From contig JAUCBJ010002929.1 in NCBI GenBank assembly GCA_032718475.1, positions 1 to 40,217 of the forward strand: DNA of 40,217 bases, written 5' to 3'. How positions within the stretch are numbered: position 1 is the stretch's first letter; each line of letters opens with the position of its first letter. The position numbers were made by a program, and so were the translations under genes. This DNA comes from Nemertoderma westbladi. Taxonomy: Eukaryota > Xenacoelomorpha > Nemertodermatida > Nemertodermatidae. The notes under the pieces were generated by a model that saw nothing but the letters and a program-made list of their open reading frames with translations, was not told the origin of the DNA and did no database searches. Below, one piece after another: positions 28,483-38,662 of the stretch.

Positions 28483-28755
28483 TTGTGTGATACGGGAGAC
28501 ATTAGCGAAGACCCCGATACTGAAATTAGTCGTTTGTATCATACCATGCAATACCTGAAGGCGCACGAACCTATGCCCGCGGTAAGAGATGAATTTGATG
28601 GAATGCATCTTTACAGACGAACTCGAGGGGACGATAGAGAAACCAAGGAAGCATTTTCAGTTTATAAACTTTATTATCGATGCGGTTCTTGTATGCGCGA
28701 ACAACGAAATGCGATTCCGATGCGTTTGAATAAGGAAAATCCCGAACCGATATAG
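28483..28755 (+). pseudogene. ORF3 piece 2 (90 codons)
   Basis: The frame is in fact open from before 28441. It contains CDTGDISEDPDTEISRLYH, a basic stretch RRTRGDDRETKEAF and YYRCGSCMREQR with a CxxC. It ends at TAG 28755. Coding-like sequence continues in another phase (GEVFEPSTTMLPYEGERIVE, about 28756-28877), and then again in a third from 28868. These look like pieces of one broken ORF. Confidence 0.5.
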
Positions 28756-28867
28756 GCGAGGTGTTCGAACCATCAACAACTATGTTACCCTATGAAGGAG
28801 AACGTATCGTGGAGATTACGGAAGAATCACGGCAGACGCGCGCGCCTATCGGTCACCTTGGTGATGA

Positions 28868-29752
28868 TTCGAAGTAACTACTACGATCGCTGACGATCCT
28901 TTAGAGGAACTTCTTGAGATAGAAAGGAACCTCCCGAAGAAATCTCAGACGGAGATTCGACAACTTGAAGCAACAGATGCTATAGTTTGCATACAACCTT
29001 CAGAAACCTACCAACCCATAGATCCAGATGATTACGATTATAGTGTGGGAGGAAGCGCTCGACCGATTGGAGATCTTATATACGAACGAGTGTGGTACCC
29101 TGCCAACACGATGTGTGGTAAATGTGGCGTCGCTGGACATCATATGACAAAGTGCAGTGGAAAGCACATTACTACGACTCAGCTAATCTGTGGATGGTGT
29201 GGGGATCAAGGGTCTCATACCTTTTATACTTGCTGGAGATTTATGGCTCAATGTACTTACTGCAATATAAAAGGACATCGAGCATCTGAATGCCAACTAA
29301 GAGACATACCTTATGAACACGAATCTGTAAAACTCGTGAGGAAGTTATTTGATGAGTGGGAAGATTTAGCCGACGAACATGTATCGGCACAAAGAAGACG
29401 GTTTCCGATGAGAGCGCATCTCGGATTTTGGGCGGTAAATCCTCAAACGATGATGTCGGAAGGATATATCTCCGCTATGCCCCAATATGACGCACTTATC
29501 GAGGTAGTCGATATTTTGCCCCACGACAGCGGATTTCGAGTAGTGCGCGAGTATCTACTACAGATTCACCCAGATAACAAAAACACGTGGAATTTTCAGA
29601 AAGTCGTTAATCAGATTACGTATGGTGAATTCGATCGTTTCCGAACTGAAAAGCGGAACAAAGGAGCTTGGTTAACCGTCGCATGGGCGTACCGAGCCGC
29701 GTTTACCACAAACGTATACGAGCGAGCGTATTCGAGGAAGAGGAGGTCCTAG
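28868..29752 (+). pseudogene. ORF3 piece 3: three zinc knuckles
   Basis: The frame is open from 28868, and the first ATG is at 29045. An acidic lead (DDPLEELLEIERNL, PIDPDDYDYSVGG) precedes three Cys-His fingers. CGKCGVAGHHMTKC (29114-29155) is canonical C-x2-C-x4-H-x4-C. CGWCGDQGSHTFYTC (29189-29233) has x5 before His. CTYCNIKGHRASEC (29252-29293) is canonical. About 150 further residues follow with AHLGFWAVNPQTMMSEGYIS and no recognised fold. There is no signal peptide or membrane span, so it is not an envelope. Zinc knuckles of this kind bind RNA in nucleocapsids, so this may be a second Gag-like protein in the env position. Confidence 0.65.
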
Positions 29753-30243
29753 AGGCGACGAATATACCAGCCACTCCGGTTGCGCCGTCTGCACGTCACC
29801 CTCGGGAGGACGGACAGGGTAGGATCATACGGGTCCAGAAAGTGGGCCAACAATTAAAGAAAATTATTAATGTAGAAGAACGCAAGGGAGTTGAGCCGAC
29901 CATTCGAGTTACTCGGGATACGGTATCGCTTCCAAGAGAACCAGTAGGAGGATCGGGACATACACCAGCTGATCAACAGGGGGCGCAAGCTACTCTTGGG
30001 TCTGCGTCGTCCGCCTTTCGCGCGTTCCCAGACGTTCTACCAACTGTAGTGACGACTGATCGGTCACGAGGAATCGGTCGAGGTTTTGGGATGCCAAATA
30101 GACGAATTTGCGAGGAAATAGTCGCACCGTCTCTCAACGTCCCAAGTAAACCAGTGACTCGCCCCACGAGTCCCATATCGCGAGCTAAGTCACCTGTGCG
30201 CAGTTTTCGAGGACGCGGCAGGGCTCGATCCACTAAGCGATAA
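29668..30243 (+). pseudogene. ORF3 piece 4: basic, disordered tail (191 codons)
   Basis: It overlaps the end of piece 3 in another phase. The coding signal switches near 29725-29745, where an acidic run EEEEVLEATN begins. The rest is proline, serine and arginine rich, with PVTRPTSPISRAKSPVRSF and ending FRGRGRARSTKR, like an RNA-binding tail. With three zinc knuckles upstream, this looks like the end of a nucleocapsid-like protein. TAA at 30241-30243 is followed 20 bases later by a copy of the dispersed motif. Confidence 0.55.
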
Positions 30244-31161
30244 AAGGGAGGGCAAGGGTGGACGGAAGACTCGTGAGCCTTTCTTATGATTTGTGATTTA
30301 TTTGAATTTATATTTATATTTGTGTTTATTCCGAACTTAAGCAATTTGTATTGTTCCGAATTTGTATTTAGAAAGTTTATATTTAGAAGGAACTTATATT
30401 TGAAAGATTTATGTTTCATATTTGAGATGCAAAGGAGTTTATATTATTCTAAACTTATGCAGTTTATATCTATATTTAGTAAGAATTTATATTTGTAAGA
30501 ATTTATATTTTATATTTGTAATTATTCCGAACTTATGCAATTTATATTATTCCGAACTTATGCAATTTATATTGTTCCGAATATTATGCAATTTATATTT
30601 TATAAGCAGTATTTGTATTTACAGTGAAAATAGAAAGTAAGAGTAGATGGAAGACTCGTGGGCCTTTCTTATAGTTTCATTTGTAAAGTGTTATATTTTG
30701 TATTTAGAAAGTTTTATAGTTAGAAAGTTTTGTGCTTAGAAAGACTCATATTTGTAATTATTCCAAACTTATGCAATCTACATTTAGATACGAAAGTATT
30801 TGTAATTACTTGAATTTATGCAATATTTGAGATGCAATAGTAGATGGAAGACTCGCGAGCCTTTCTTATTGTTTTCATTTATTTGTATTTGTAATTGTTT
30901 GAATTTATGCAATATTGAGATGCAATAGATTTATATTGGTGAATTTAATTTAGATTTATATTGTACTTACTTAGTAAAGCCTTAAATACGTAAAGTTTGA
31001 ATTTGTAATTATTTTTGTATCGAATCATTACGTAGAAAGGAAGTATTGTTTGAAATTTAATTGTAAATATGTAAGTACGCCCTAAGTATTCTATAGTTTG
31101 ATTGATTATTGGTGAAAACCGTATATTTTATGCACGATAATATCCTGTTTTCATGGAGCGG
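30244..31161 (+). repeat. 3' UTR with AT-rich repeats and three motif copies
   Basis: There is no gene. CCGAACTTATGCAATTTATA and variants recur around 30330, 30447, 30528, 30552, 30576, 30767 and 30899, along with ATATTTAGAAAG-type words. The dispersed 20-bp motif is present at 30264, 30649 and 30846, each followed by TTA. The stretch ends in GGAGCGG against the 3' LTR, a poor polypurine tract. Confidence 0.75.
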
Positions 31162-33094
31162 TATAGAATTATATTCCCTAAATGCTGTGGATTTTCAAAA
31201 TTTTATTTTATTCGAATTAACTTTGTAAAGATTGCTTTGAGTTCTCATTCGTATTGGTTCTATCATTTGTACATCTATCGGTCAAGTGGTTCAGTAGCTC
31301 AGTCGGTAGAGCGTTGGAAATTATATGTGTAGTAGGTATCGAGTTCGAATCCTAGTAAGTGCGAATTATTTTTTGTGCAGAATTTCAACTCATTTAAATT
31401 AACCGCTACAAATTAATTGCATTTGTCTGTACCAATGAGACTGTAGTTATTTGATTGTAACCAATGTCGTGCAAGTTATATATTAGCTGGACCAATAGCT
31501 ATCTTTAAAACCCTGTTAGAACCCATAGAACAATCGAGAATTTTCTCGATTGATTGCGGCACAAATTTAGTATATAAAGGTGCGATTTGTTCATTAGTTA
31601 TCCAATCTCTACTTCTCAGATTATCTTATCAATATTCTGTCGTGCTTAGTTTAATTCAGATTACATTGTATTATAATTATATCTTCTGTAATAAAGTCAG
31701 AATATTCTCTCAGCTTTTCTATCTGTTTTATCATGGATTCACTACGGTGAACAAAGCTAAGGGACAGGATGGCCAGCTAAAGATCGGGCCGCAGCAATGA
31801 ACGGGAACATCGGGGGAATGTAGACGAGAGACAACCCGCAATACCATCTAGAGTTATTCGCCCATCGCCTGAAAGGTTAGACAGCGTTCGATCCTTGCTA
31901 CCTAAGTATAAGACCAAAAGATCAAAAGGTAGACGTAGTGACACGCTGTAAGCCTAAAATTACATCTTAGGGACTGTACTGTCTTGATTCAGGAAAAACC
32001 GCAGTGGACCTTCATATTCCTACGGGGGAGGGAGAGAGAGCAGAGATACTAGTACGCAGATAGGACGTAGGCACACCGGTACAAGGCATACAAATGGTTA
32101 GGGTGCAGCAAACTGTACGCTTAACTCTTGCGTCTGTGACTATTTGCCGTACAACGGTGTCCATTACATCAGAACTTGTAGGCTAGGAGGGTTATTGTGT
32201 TTTCACCTGAATTAGGATTGTACCGTTCAGGCGGTAGGGCAGTTTACGTACTAGGCGCAAATAAATTGAGGCTATTAGGGATACTAACATCTACCGTGTC
32301 CCCGCCAACGCCCTGATAGGAAGTTACCTGGACTACCTGGGTGACTAAAATTCTAGATAGGACGCCAGGATAGCTATTAGTAACTGTACGCCTACAGTAG
32401 TAAACTAACACATCTCTTCTTAGTATCAGGGACCTGGTACCTAAAATTGCCGAATTCTGGGCGTAGTATTAACCTTATGCCTGAATTTGAGTCCTGGAAA
32501 TACGCAAGAGGGGAAGGAACCTTATCATTCGTGAGTATTGGACCTACAAGTTATAAAATTAGAATATTCGTAAAATGCACACCGTACCCAGTAATTATAT
32601 ATGTGAAGGAGCAAAACTGCTTTTGACCGTTCAGAATTAACACACGCGCGTTAGAAATTATTTACACCTCAAAATATATAAAATTAACTTTCGTCCTTAC
32701 TGCACTTTGCTCGCTAGTTAGACATCTCCAAATCTCTGCCTGTACCTAGCTAGCGTCCCTTTGCCCAACCATATAAATCACACCGCGGCAAAGTATACGA
32801 GCCTCTTAGTCCGTCAGTGAGTCAGCCTGATTTTAGGATTCGCTGCGCGGGATTTTGTTTCATCGAAGTTTGTCTGCTCGTAGACTGTTTTCTGCCTCAC
32901 CGGTTATAAGAGATACTGCAATATATTCGCTTACTTAGAGTTTACTGTTTTGGTGAGAAGGTCGGATTTATGATTTGATTCACAAACTTTACAGTAGGAT
33001 ATTGCAGGTATTGTTACTGTCTCTTCGAATAGTAGGAATATGTGATTTAACATATTTCCTAGAATAGTAGGAATAGGCGTATCTCTTCCAATTA
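31162..33094 (+). repeat. 3' LTR of the BEL/Pao element
   Basis: It is 1933 bp, matching 15895-17839 with three substitutions, one 13-bp deletion and one extra C. The same internal signals are present: tRNA-like module 31288-31374, palindrome 31531-31552, TATATAAA, AATAAA and the second TATA. The right edge is fixed by the TTTCC duplication at 33095-33099. Confidence 0.9.
31288..31374 (+). promoter_or_regulatory. tRNA-like Pol III module in the 3' LTR
   Basis: It is identical to 16021-16107: A box TAGCTCAGTCGG, B box GTTCGAATCC and T6 terminator. In this copy, transcripts that missed the terminator would run into flanking DNA. Confidence 0.75.
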
Positions 33095-33410
33095 TTTCCA
33101 TTTTCGGTATTTATAGGTTTTCAAAGGTGCTGATTCGATTACAAACGGTTTAGAATTCTCTAGTGGCACATAGGTGCCACTTTTAGCATGTGGCACATGT
33201 GTTTAGCATGGCACAAAATATCAAAATCTCCAAAGCTTCATAGAAATGTGCTATTTTCGTTATTTATAGGTTTTCAAAGCTGTTATTATTTGTTATTGTT
33301 ATTATTATTATTTGTTTTTATATATTATTTATTTATAATTATTATTAATTTTGAGATGTACCATAAGTGGCACAATTTCCTGCAACCTTAGTAAACTAAA
33401 GTAAATGTCC
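33095..33410. repeat. Right flank, with a paralogue of the insertion site
   Basis: TTTCC (33095-33099) is the right target duplication. CGGTATTTATAGGTTTTCAA follows. At 33220-33287 a second copy of the same locus, uninterrupted, reads TCAAAATCTC, AAAGCTTCATAG, then ATTTTCGTTATTTATAGG. It aligns with the sequence left of the element joined to that on its right. Between them are GTGGCAC/GTGCCAC hairpin words (about 33162-33180). The rest is AT-rich and non-coding. Confidence 0.7.
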
Positions 33411-33470
33411 AGTATTAAGCTCTGCACGACGTCAACGTGTTGCAGGGAGACAGAGTTTTACTTTTTGATT

Positions 33471-33746
33471 GACCTAATGCTGGAAGCGAAAAACCAGAAT
33501 GTTGGAGTCTTATTGGATCCCAAGCCAAGTGGCATACTATATGTGCCACTGGCTTTTTGTTTGACCTAATGCTGGAAGCCCAAAACCAGAATGTTGGAGT
33601 CTTATTGGATCCCAAACCAAGTGGCATACTATATGTGCCACTGGCTTTTTGTTTGACCTAATGCTGGAAGCCGAAAACCAGAATGTTGGAGTCTTATTGG
33701 ATCCCAAGCCAAGTGGCATACTACATTTGCCAACAGCTTATTAAAA
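33471..33746. repeat. Three 92-bp tandem repeats, each with a hairpin
   Basis: GACCTAATGCTGGAAGC starts at 33471, 33563 and 33655. Each unit has AATGTTGGAGTCTTATTGGA, then AAGCCAAGTGGCA paired with TGCCACTGGCTT across a short loop (one extra base). In the third copy the right arm is decayed. Identity between units is above 95 percent. There is no coding function: open frames through it are repeats of the same noise. Confidence 0.9.
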
Positions 33747-33789
33747 AATGCTATCTTTGTCGAATGGCTTGAGTAGACCCAAAGTGTCA

Positions 33790-35714
33790 CTGGTGATTGC
33801 CTTTGGTTTCATATTCGTGTGAATATGGCGATATGATGCTATTACTGGGTCTGATGAAAAAAGTAGACGATTTATTAAGTCACGGTTGGTGTCTATACGT
33901 GATGATTTTTAAGAGAAATTTTCTCGAAATCTCTTAACATCTTTATTTCTAGCCTCTTGTGCTTCCTCACTGTACATACCAATTGGTAAAGATAATGCTT
34001 TAATAGCAAGGTATCCATGAAGCAACACCTTGTGCATAGACCGTGGCATGTAGTACCAAGCAAACAAAGTAACATATAGCTCTGCTGTTTTCTGGGAATA
34101 GGTGCGGAATGCATCAATATCAACATCGAAACCACATGATAGTGTTATTGTTATTAAGATGGTATGAAGGCGTTTGATGAATGTCTTGTCAATTCCAAGA
34201 ATCTCAGAAGGCAGAAGACAGAACACTCTCAGACAGCTCTCAAACAGCTCAGAAGACAGTTTCAGCATTTTGAAATACACGCCTTGCTGTATTACCATCG
34301 TTGGTCGTTCCAGATCCACCAGGTTTGGGTTGTTCTACATTGAGGCCAAGCCTGTCTCTAAAAGCCTGCTGTAAACGTAATTTTTCAGACTTCACTGAGG
34401 ATTTCGCAGATGCACTTCTTGCAGCCTATTTTTTATGTGGCATTTTGTAAGCAATGTGCAACAGGCACTCAAAAAATCGAATACATTGATGTAAAATGGA
34501 TAGTCCATGATGGTACATTTTAGTTTCCTTGGAGACTGGACGGGCTAGCAAGGTTTTAATATTGTTCATCTGGGAAGGTGTGGCCCCACACACAAGTCAC
34601 AACTCTGAACTTTCTGTCATGTCACTAAGTGCTGTATGAACCTTCCCATCAATCATTGTGAGATCGAATATATGTTCGACATGTAATTTTTCAGTACCAA
34701 TTACAACCTCAGATGGCATCAAGGCATTATTCTCACTCGTGATTCTTTTTTGTGAACTCGAATCGAATTGGTCGGCAATATAATGTTGATGATGGATGTT
34801 GATTTCGCCAAATTATAAGTTTTTCAGATGATTCTGAGAATGCCTTCAATTCGAGTGGAACCAAGCAGGATATAAATATGTTCGATTCATCTGTATCACC
34901 ATCAATTCTGGGAAGCTGCTTGTATCTTGATTGGCCAGAGCTACCATCAAATCCAGCTTTAGTTCGAAGCACAAATCTACAAATATTGCATGTTTTGGAA
35001 TTAGAGTTAAAGGTCTCAATAACATCATTGCTGGTTTCACAGATTCGAGAAACGGTATGGTCTAATAGATGTTGAAGAGGGATGGATGCCGAAAAATCGC
35101 TGACTTCAATTCCAGTTGGGTAGCACAACTGTTTAGCGGTTGTAAGCTGGATATAAATTGGCAGATTTATTAATAGCTTGAAGGCGAAGTACATTATATG
35201 CTGCTTTGGTCAATTTGGCATCTAATATCAAAGCAATAGCTTCGTTTGGTGTATAAGATGTAAACTTATGATCACTTATTGAGCGAATCTGCTGCGCGCT
35301 CTTCACTTTACCTGCTGAATGAAAGGAAGAAGCTGTTGCTGCTACTAGCGCAGAAGTTTCATAATGCTCAGTAATTTCTTGAACTTTTCTTCTCTTTGTA
35401 CGGTCTGATGACTCCTCAAAATCTAATGTACGTCGGCCTACAGCTACATAACCTATACTTTCCTTGCTTGTTGAAGGAAGGGACACATGTGGTTGTGGTG
35501 TTATTGGTGATGGTACAGTGTTAATATCTTCCAAAAAAATTCCGTCCAGAAACGTAGCATTATTATTCTCAAAACGAGATTTAATTCTATGTGCTTTTCT
35601 CCAATAAGTTTTGTATCTAGGCAAAAATGACTTGCAAAGAAAACTTCGTACTCTTTCAGTAGGGACACTAGGAAATTTTCCTTTGATAAATTCAACTAGA
35701 CTATCAACTTTGAT
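33790..35714 (-). pseudogene. RAG1/Transib-like DDE transposase relic
   Basis: Read right to left: FLCKSFLPRYKTYWRKAHR near 35640; a linker; YPAY (35145) with a frameshift; LLDHTVSRICE; AGFDGSSGQSRYKQ, with the first Asp at 34948-34946; LYCRPIRFEF; TMIDGKV; a TGA where a Cys is expected, then VCGATPSQM; LHQCIRFFECLLHIAY; SGTTNDGNTA; and LPIGMYSEEAQEARNKD followed by KRFREN. These follow the RAG1 core in order: D600 block (CDGMGD), CKPLC, CxxCDAT, LHCDIGN, and the E962 block with GNKLFRRFR. The segment aligned with D708 has no Asp. There are at least three frame changes and two stops. The family is inferred from motif order. It would cut and join DNA if intact, and this copy cannot. Confidence 0.6.
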
Positions 35715-36811
35715 ATTTTCTGAAAAGTTAATTTTTTATAAATTCGTGAATCTCTCACGAAGCATTATTTAGAGTGAAATGAAAGTAATAAGATTGGAAA
35801 CAATTATGAGCAATTTGTTTACCAAACTTTGTGAGTGAATAAGTCTCACAGTATTTTGCAGAATGTATTTGAGATTTTTATCATAAAATAACTTATTCAT
35901 ATTACATTGAATAATTGTTACTCCTAATGAATGATGAATCATACTGCAAGGGTGTTGATTTATACTAAGGGCCAAGGGTTTTTGCTTTCATGATAATATC
36001 AGCCAATCATGGTAAGCAACAGAGTTTTACATTGAGGCAACTAACCTGGTTTCTATGGCCATTTGTTTTATATTCCAGCTTAGAGAGCTGAATTTTCAGC
36101 CAATCACTGATCACAAATAACAACTACGCTGAAGTAGAATTCCATTAGTAAGTGAATTGATGTACTTGTTATGTATTGATGTATCTTAATTGTATTGATG
36201 TTACTTGTATCATTATAACCATCAGTGATCATGGTCAATAAAGTATTCAGAGTAGTGATAGGAATTCGATGTGTTCTGCATTAATAAGACTAAATGTTTG
36301 CAATAATAATAGAAAAATGTTGAAAACTGGAATTTTTGAATTGCTCCTTATGCGAAGTGGTGCAAGTAGGAGCAAATTTTTTTTTCATATTTATGATGTA
36401 CGAAGGTTGTATTTGAATGTCTGATAATGTTTTTCAGTGCGGTCGGATTAGTTCGAAAAGTCTGGCTTCCCTAATTACGAAAAATGAAATATTTTTGGGA
36501 AAAAATGTGTAAATGAAACTTGGAGCATGAAGACAACGCTGGGGACCTCTAAATCATCTTAAATACCTCTAATCAGCTCGCCATGGAGAACATTTTTAAA
36601 AAAAAATTCCAATGTAGTCCAATTTTTAAAAAATTTCGTTTTTTTTGGAAATTTTTCCTAAAAACCGAAATTTTGAGTGAAAAATAGATAATTTTTCACC
36701 TCAGAAAAAAATATTGGCAAATATTTTCGGAAAAAAAAATATTTTTTCTTAGGTTTCGAAATATGGGCTACAAGATAGGATATGTTTCAAACCACTAAAA
36801 CAAACTTCATT
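35715..36811. other. Non-coding, A/T-rich
   Basis: No gene is seen. A possible acceptor for the minus-strand relic (AACTTTTCAG, reverse strand) lies at about 35724-35733. From 36590 to 36760 the sequence is A- and T-run rich. Confidence 0.45.
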
Positions 36812-37323
36812 TTAGGGTATTTTGGCCACCCCTGGCCCACTGTGAGGTGCCCCCTCAGGTTTATGACCAATGTTGTCGTACTGCACACTGGCCAGAATGC
36901 ATGGGAGATGGTGGCTTGCTTGAGTAACCTTTATCAAACAAGAGACAACCTCCCTCCAGAACTCAATCTGTTTCATTTGCTCCTTATTGGGAAGCATCAG
37001 TTGCTTTGTACGCCAGCATGCCACCATGGCTAAATTTATGGCATTTATGAGCAAAGAAAAATACCATGCATGAATGCAAGCATGAATTACTGGTCTAAAC
37101 ACAGCCAACGACCGGTCTACTAAATCGACTCCACCCATATATTTATTATAGGCACGAATAATGTATGGTTGTGGAACTTCAGTTTTCGATCAAGCACATA
37201 CATTTTATAGATTACCTTGTATATGAAAACATTGTGTCCCTTCCCAATTCTGACTGATAATACTTTCGCTCCACCAGACCAGACTGGCCAAAACTTATAT
37301 GGTCTTTCTGTGTTGGAATGCAT
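36812..37323 (-). pseudogene. piggyBac-like transposase relic
   Basis: The minus strand has YNKYMGGVDLVDR (about 37147-37109), the signature of the C-terminal half of piggyBac transposases. A helical region typical of the following domain comes next, with HAWYFSLLINAINLAMVACW. To the right, another frame (37323-37120) contains GKGHNVFIYKV, resembling the GHxVFxDNFFTS block that normally lies about 130 residues earlier. So there is an internal deletion plus a frameshift near 37165. The C-terminal cysteine-rich finger is not seen. Confidence 0.7.
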
Positions 37324-37841
37324 AGACCATAAATCATCTAAATGCCACGGAATTCTCAGGAGGCAGGTTATTCTATTGCGAAGAATGATCTATTTACATT
37401 TTCAACAAAATTGCCCAACAATGTTGGCGTTATTCACATACTGAATGATAAATTAAATGCTGAAGTGTCATTCATGCTGCTGGAATTTATAAGTGTTTCT
37501 GTACTATTTGGATATCCTTGTGCCTCAAAATAGTATTGGAATTGTTAAAGTTAAGAATAATTTTCAAACAATCACAAGTATATTCTTCTTAGCCAACTAA
37601 CAAAGATGTTTCCTATAAAAATTCCAGTCACTACTGATCTTGCCATTTTCTCTTTTGCATGGCAGTTAATTAATTAATTATTCAATACTAAAAGTATGTT
37701 TGTTATACAATATTTAACCCCTACTGTGTCAAGTATTGTCTTGTTACGAAGTAGTTTATCTTAATACCACATTATTTTGCAATTATTGCTGAAATCTGTT
37801 TCTTTTTTTGTGGGGAACTTGGAAGTGATTTACTTACACAA

Positions 37842-38180
37842 TTGGACTGGAAAATCGGAAAAATAATAATTATATTATTAATAATAATTAATTTTAATAG
37901 AAATATACAAACAGTGCAACCTGCTAGGCATTCTCAAGACTTTAATTTGAAAAGAGTTGCTACATACAAACAACGGTTTCTGAAGCTCTTTGATATCGTC
38001 ACTTTGGATAAATTATTGCTAAAAGAGGAGTATCCATTTGTAGTTGGCCAGGGTGGGTTGCGACAAATGTATATTGGAATAATAAAAATAAAAGAAGCAA
38101 AAAAGGGAGGCTGGAAAACAAAGCAACTAGAGCTTGAAAAGCACAGGATAGACAAAATCACCGATATGTCTGTGTTTTGA
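37842..38180 (+). CDS. Unassigned ORF, 112 codons
   Basis: It has a hydrophobic AT-rich start (IIIILLIIINF), then a basic region with KRVATYKQRFLKLFDIVTL and KEAKKGGWKTKQLELEKHR. The second part looks protein-like. The first may be AT-rich noise. No family is recognised. It may belong with the next two segments as exons or fragments of one transposon gene. Confidence 0.3.
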   Translation: MDWKIGKIIIILLIIINFNRNIQTVQPARHSQDFNLKRVATYKQRFLKLFDIVTLDKLLLKEEYPFVVGQGGLRQMYIGIIKIKEAKKGGWKTKQLELEKHRIDKITDMSVF

Positions 38181-38223
38181 TTCCACCACATGTGTTGATT
38201 AGCAGCAAGGTGATGTATTAGTA

Positions 38224-38475
38224 TTGTCTGATGGTACATCATCAAGTAACTCCTCTGATCCATCACTGCAGGAAACAGTTCGAAAATTCATAATTATGTG
38301 GATGGAATTACCAACAGTTGCCCGCGATGCAGATATGTATGGGTCGCCAAATCGTTTAGCTAAAGCTATAGCAACAGCGACAATCAAAGATACGATGAAG
38401 GAATTTTCAAGTAGTGATATAATAGATAAAAAAATTTTGGAGATGCCGCAAGAAGCTGAGGTTGGAAATGGATAG
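38224..38475 (+). CDS. Unassigned ORF, 83 codons
   Basis: The frame opens just upstream (QQGDVLVLSDGTSSSNSSD, after a TAG at 38200-38202). It contains LQETVRKFIIMWMELPTVA, SPNRLAKAIATATIKDTM and a C-terminal helix. The composition looks like real protein, but no family is recognised. Confidence 0.3.
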   Translation: MSDGTSSSNSSDPSLQETVRKFIIMWMELPTVARDADMYGSPNRLAKAIATATIKDTMKEFSSSDIIDKKILEMPQEAEVGNG

Positions 38476-38662
38476 TAATGGGAGGTGTGCATGACCAACT
38501 GTGGAATTTATTGCGATATCAAGCAGCACAAAAAGGTAGAATATAATTAGCAAAGTTGGGTTTAACAGAGAGTGAAGCTGGTTAGGATTGTGTGCTTTAA
38601 GTTTGAAATATATTTATACTCTATAATATATCACTTTTATAATACTTTACAAAACAAACTAT

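Larger units (their letters stand above)
18738..30865 (+). repeat. Dispersed 20-bp motif, 11 copies within the element
   Basis: The consensus is GGAAGACTYGYGRGCCTWYC. Copies start at 18738, 20493, 20577, 20661, 20745, 20829, 25337, 27864, 30264, 30649 and 30846. In ORF1 it is read as KTREPT or KTCEPT. In Pol at 25337 it is read in another frame (GRLASLS). The last four are non-coding. The core CTCGCGAG is an 8-bp palindrome. Most variants are C-to-T at one of the two CpGs. The span given runs from first to last copy. Confidence 0.9.
15895..33094 (+). mobile_element. Giant BEL/Pao LTR retrotransposon, 17.2 kb, young
   Basis: This is a complete provirus-like insertion with two near-identical LTRs, a TTTCC target duplication, and RT/integrase sequences of BEL/Pao type (order protease-RT-RNase H-integrase, YVDD, DUF1759 Gag block, C-terminal DUF5641-like block). 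BEL/Pao elements are usually 6-10 kb. The excess here lies in 1.9-kb LTRs, a separate 2.3-kb coiled-coil ORF, an 0.8-kb linker inside Pol, a 2-kb third ORF and a repeat-rich 3' UTR. Three LTR substitutions in about 1930 bp point to recent insertion. No primer-binding site beginning TGG is visible just after the LTR. The polypurine tract is weak (GGAGCGG at 31155-31161). Confidence 0.9.

Noticed and set aside
28239-30243. Envelope gene in the third ORF
   Set aside because: No signal peptide, no membrane span and no glycoprotein-like Cys pattern. Zinc knuckles and a basic tail point to an RNA-binding protein.
33415-33719. Minus-strand ORFs with repeated MPLGLGSNKTPTFWF
   Set aside because: They are translations of the 92-bp tandem repeat, with no domain.
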